From Sunxiuqinia sp963974515 (GTDB lineage Bacteria > Bacteroidota > Bacteroidia > Bacteroidales > Prolixibacteraceae), in contig NZ_CAXBDD010000013.1 of the NCBI RefSeq assembly GCF_963974515.1, forward strand, positions 1 to 59,065: DNA of 59,065 nt, read 5' to 3'. Both the position numbers and the translations under genes were made by a program. The notes beneath the pieces were generated by a model. The model searched no databases. It was not told where the DNA came from and worked only from the letters and a program-made list of their open reading frames with translations. Positions 57,817-59,065 of this stretch are shown here, one piece after another. Every line of letters starts with the position of its first letter. Position 1 is the stretch's first letter.

Positions 57817-59065
57817 ATGCTGAATAAAATAATAAAGTACTTTCTTGACAACAAGCTAGTTACTATGTTGCTGTTGACAGGCCTGGTAAGCTGGGGAGTG
57901 GTGACTTCGCCCTTTGGATGGGAAATAGGAGCCTTGCCCTCCGATCCGGTTCCGGTGGATGCCATTCCCGACATTGGCGAAAACCAACAAATTGTTTTCA
58001 CGGAATGGATGGGGCGTTCGCCACAGGACATTGAGGATCAGATTTCCTATCCGCTAACCACTTATTTGCTTGGAATTCCGGGTGTGAAATCGATTCGCAG
58101 TTCTTCAATCTTCGGATTTTCAAGCATCTTCATCATTTTTGAAGAGGACATTGAATTTTACTGGTCGCGCTCGCGCATTCTCGAAAAGCTGAGTTCGCTG
58201 CCGTTGGGTTTGCTGCCGGACGGGGTGCAGCCAGCACTTGGACCAGATGCCACCGCTTTGGGCCAAGTGTATTGGTACACGCTTGAAGGTCGCGACAAGG
58301 ATGGAAATCCTACCGGAGGTTGGGATTTACATGAAATCCGCTCAGTTCAGGACTTCTACGTAAAATATGGACTGAATGCTACCGAAGGTGTTTCGGAAGT
58401 GGCTTCCATCGGTGGCTTTGTGCAGGAATATCAGATCGATGTCAACCCGGACGCCCTGAAAGCTTATAACATTCCGCTGCACAAGGTAATGCAGGCGGTG
58501 CAAAAGTCGAACCGAGATGTCGGTGCCAAAACCATCGAAATTAACCAGGCTGAATACCTGGTGCGTGGCTTGGGCTACGTGAAAAATGTGGGAGACCTGG
58601 AGAAAGCGGTGGTGGCTGTTTCGCAGAATAGTCCCGTGCGCATCAAGGATATCGGGATGGTTAGCCTGGGGCCGGCATCGCGGCGTGGTGCTCTGGACAA
58701 AGACGGAGCCGAGGTGGTGGGTGGCGTGGTGGTTGCCCGTTATGGAGCCAATCCCTTGCAGGTGATTAACAACGTGAAAGAGAAAATCAAGGAGATTTCG
58801 CCCGGGCTGCCAAAAAAAACATTGGAGAACGGAGTGGTTAGCCAATTAACGATCGTTCCTTTTTATGATCGATCCGGATTGATTTACGAAACCTTGGGAA
58901 CGCTGGAAGAAGCCATTTCGCTTCAAATCCTGATTGTCATCCTGGTAGTGATTGTGATGGTATACAACCTGCGGGCCTCATTTTTAATCTCCAGTTTATT
59001 GCCCATTTCCGTATTGATGGTGTTTATTGCCATGCGCTATTTTGGTGTCGATGCCAATATTGTGG
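57817..59065 (+). CDS. cusA: CusA/CzcA-type heavy-metal RND efflux permease (3' truncated by window)
   Basis: The frame runs open to the last base with no stop, giving about 416 residues of an expected 1040 or more (in some Bacteroidota 1200-1400). After a first membrane helix (MLLLTGLVSWGVV) come PVDAIPDIGENQQIVFTEW and GRSPQDIEDQISYPLTTYLLGIPGVK, hallmarks of the Cu/Ag-Czc HME-RND branch; the second membrane helix begins near residue 370 (LQILIVILVVIVMVYNL). With periplasmic adaptor and outer-membrane factor it would export Cu(I)/Ag(I) from the periplasm. The extra segment before FGWEIGALPSDP is longer than in E. coli CusA. Methionine ligands lie beyond the window, so metal choice rests on similarity. 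Confidence 0.93.
   Translation, partial: MLNKIIKYFLDNKLVTMLLLTGLVSWGVVTSPFGWEIGALPSDPVPVDAIPDIGENQQIVFTEWMGRSPQDIEDQISYPLTTYLLGIPGVKSIRSSSIFGFSSIFIIFEEDIEFYWSRSRILEKLSSLPLGLLPDGVQPALGPDATALGQVYWYTLEGRDKDGNPTGGWDLHEIRSVQDFYVKYGLNATEGVSEVASIGGFVQEYQIDVNPDALKAYNIPLHKVMQAVQKSNRDVGAKTIEINQAEYLVRGLGYVKNVGDLEKAVVAVSQNSPVRIKDIGMVSLGPASRRGALDKDGAEVVGGVVVARYGANPLQVINNVKEKIKEISPGLPKKTLENGVVSQLTIVPFYDRSGLIYETLGTLEEAISLQILIVILVVIVMVYNLRASFLISSLLPISVLMVFIAMRYFGVDANIV

Noticed and set aside
58342..58845. 167-codon antisense ORF at the window end
   Set aside because: The plus strand here is the open frame of cusA running off the window, which explains why it has no listed stop.

Overview
The window looks like chromosomal DNA of a free-living or environmental Bacteroidota, plausibly of the Marinilabiliales/Prolixibacteraceae type; the family assignment is inference from gene content, not a tested phylogeny. 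Support comes from a SusC/SusD pair preceded by an ECF sigma factor and a FecR-type anti-sigma, DUF4199, cytidylate kinase-like and HYC_CC_PP proteins, lack of Shine-Dalgarno sequences before most genes, and repeated promoters of the Bacteroidota type (TTTG, 19 bases, TAnnTTTG). No insertion sequence, phage or CRISPR array is visible, and both window ends cut genes.

Layout. 1-1641 is the C-terminal part of an SNF2-family helicase. 1741-16677 is a polysaccharide utilisation locus (PUL): ECF sigma, FecR anti-sigma, SusC with an STN signalling domain, SusD, a GH130 lipoprotein, a strong terminator, then an S1 sulfatase, GH30, GH5 with a C-terminal CBM6-like domain, a GH20-like enzyme and a short-chain dehydrogenase. 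A single-domain response regulator and a GntR regulator with a sugar-binding-like domain close this region. 18395-24030 holds an Omp85-like barrel protein, a Met/Cys-type PLP lyase, a DUF819 permease and an NhaC-type antiporter. 24225-28781 is one very large secreted protein with about 22 TPR-like repeats. It abuts a thioredoxin and a stable-RNA operon: SRP RNA, tRNA-Thr, tRNA-Tyr and tRNA-Gly.

30028-43909 is mostly housekeeping and transport: DUF4199, a GT2 glycosyltransferase, an MFS transporter next to a DUF1080-PHP fusion lipoprotein, a cytidylate kinase-like protein, Xaa-Pro aminopeptidase, an aberrant low-molecular-weight phosphatase, a cysteine-containing PAS histidine kinase, type II NADH dehydrogenase, a SulP transporter with a small STAS-like protein, and an Rrf2 regulator. 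43490-46378 is a compact YceI / beta-barrel / YceI-like / Rrf2 unit with a textbook promoter. 46557-59065 carries aminoacyl-histidine dipeptidase, envelope proteins, a PAP2 phosphatase, a pentapeptide-repeat protein, a hybrid-free PAS kinase with its response regulator, ferrochelatase, aldose 1-epimerase, and the start of a copper/silver efflux locus (HYC_CC_PP plus CusA).

How parts work together. In the PUL, the STN domain of SusC should contact FecR, which releases the ECF factor to transcribe the locus; SusD binds glycan, and the lipoprotein or secreted enzymes desulfate and cut it. The substrate is not readable from sequence alone: GH130 suggests beta-mannosides, while GH30 and GH5 suggest beta-glucans. 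Signals I consider most worth checking are the giant repeat protein, the SRP RNA fused directly to tRNA-Thr, the YceI/barrel/Rrf2 unit, the DUF1080-PHP fusion, the nested palindrome after susD, and the phosphatase with a changed catalytic loop.
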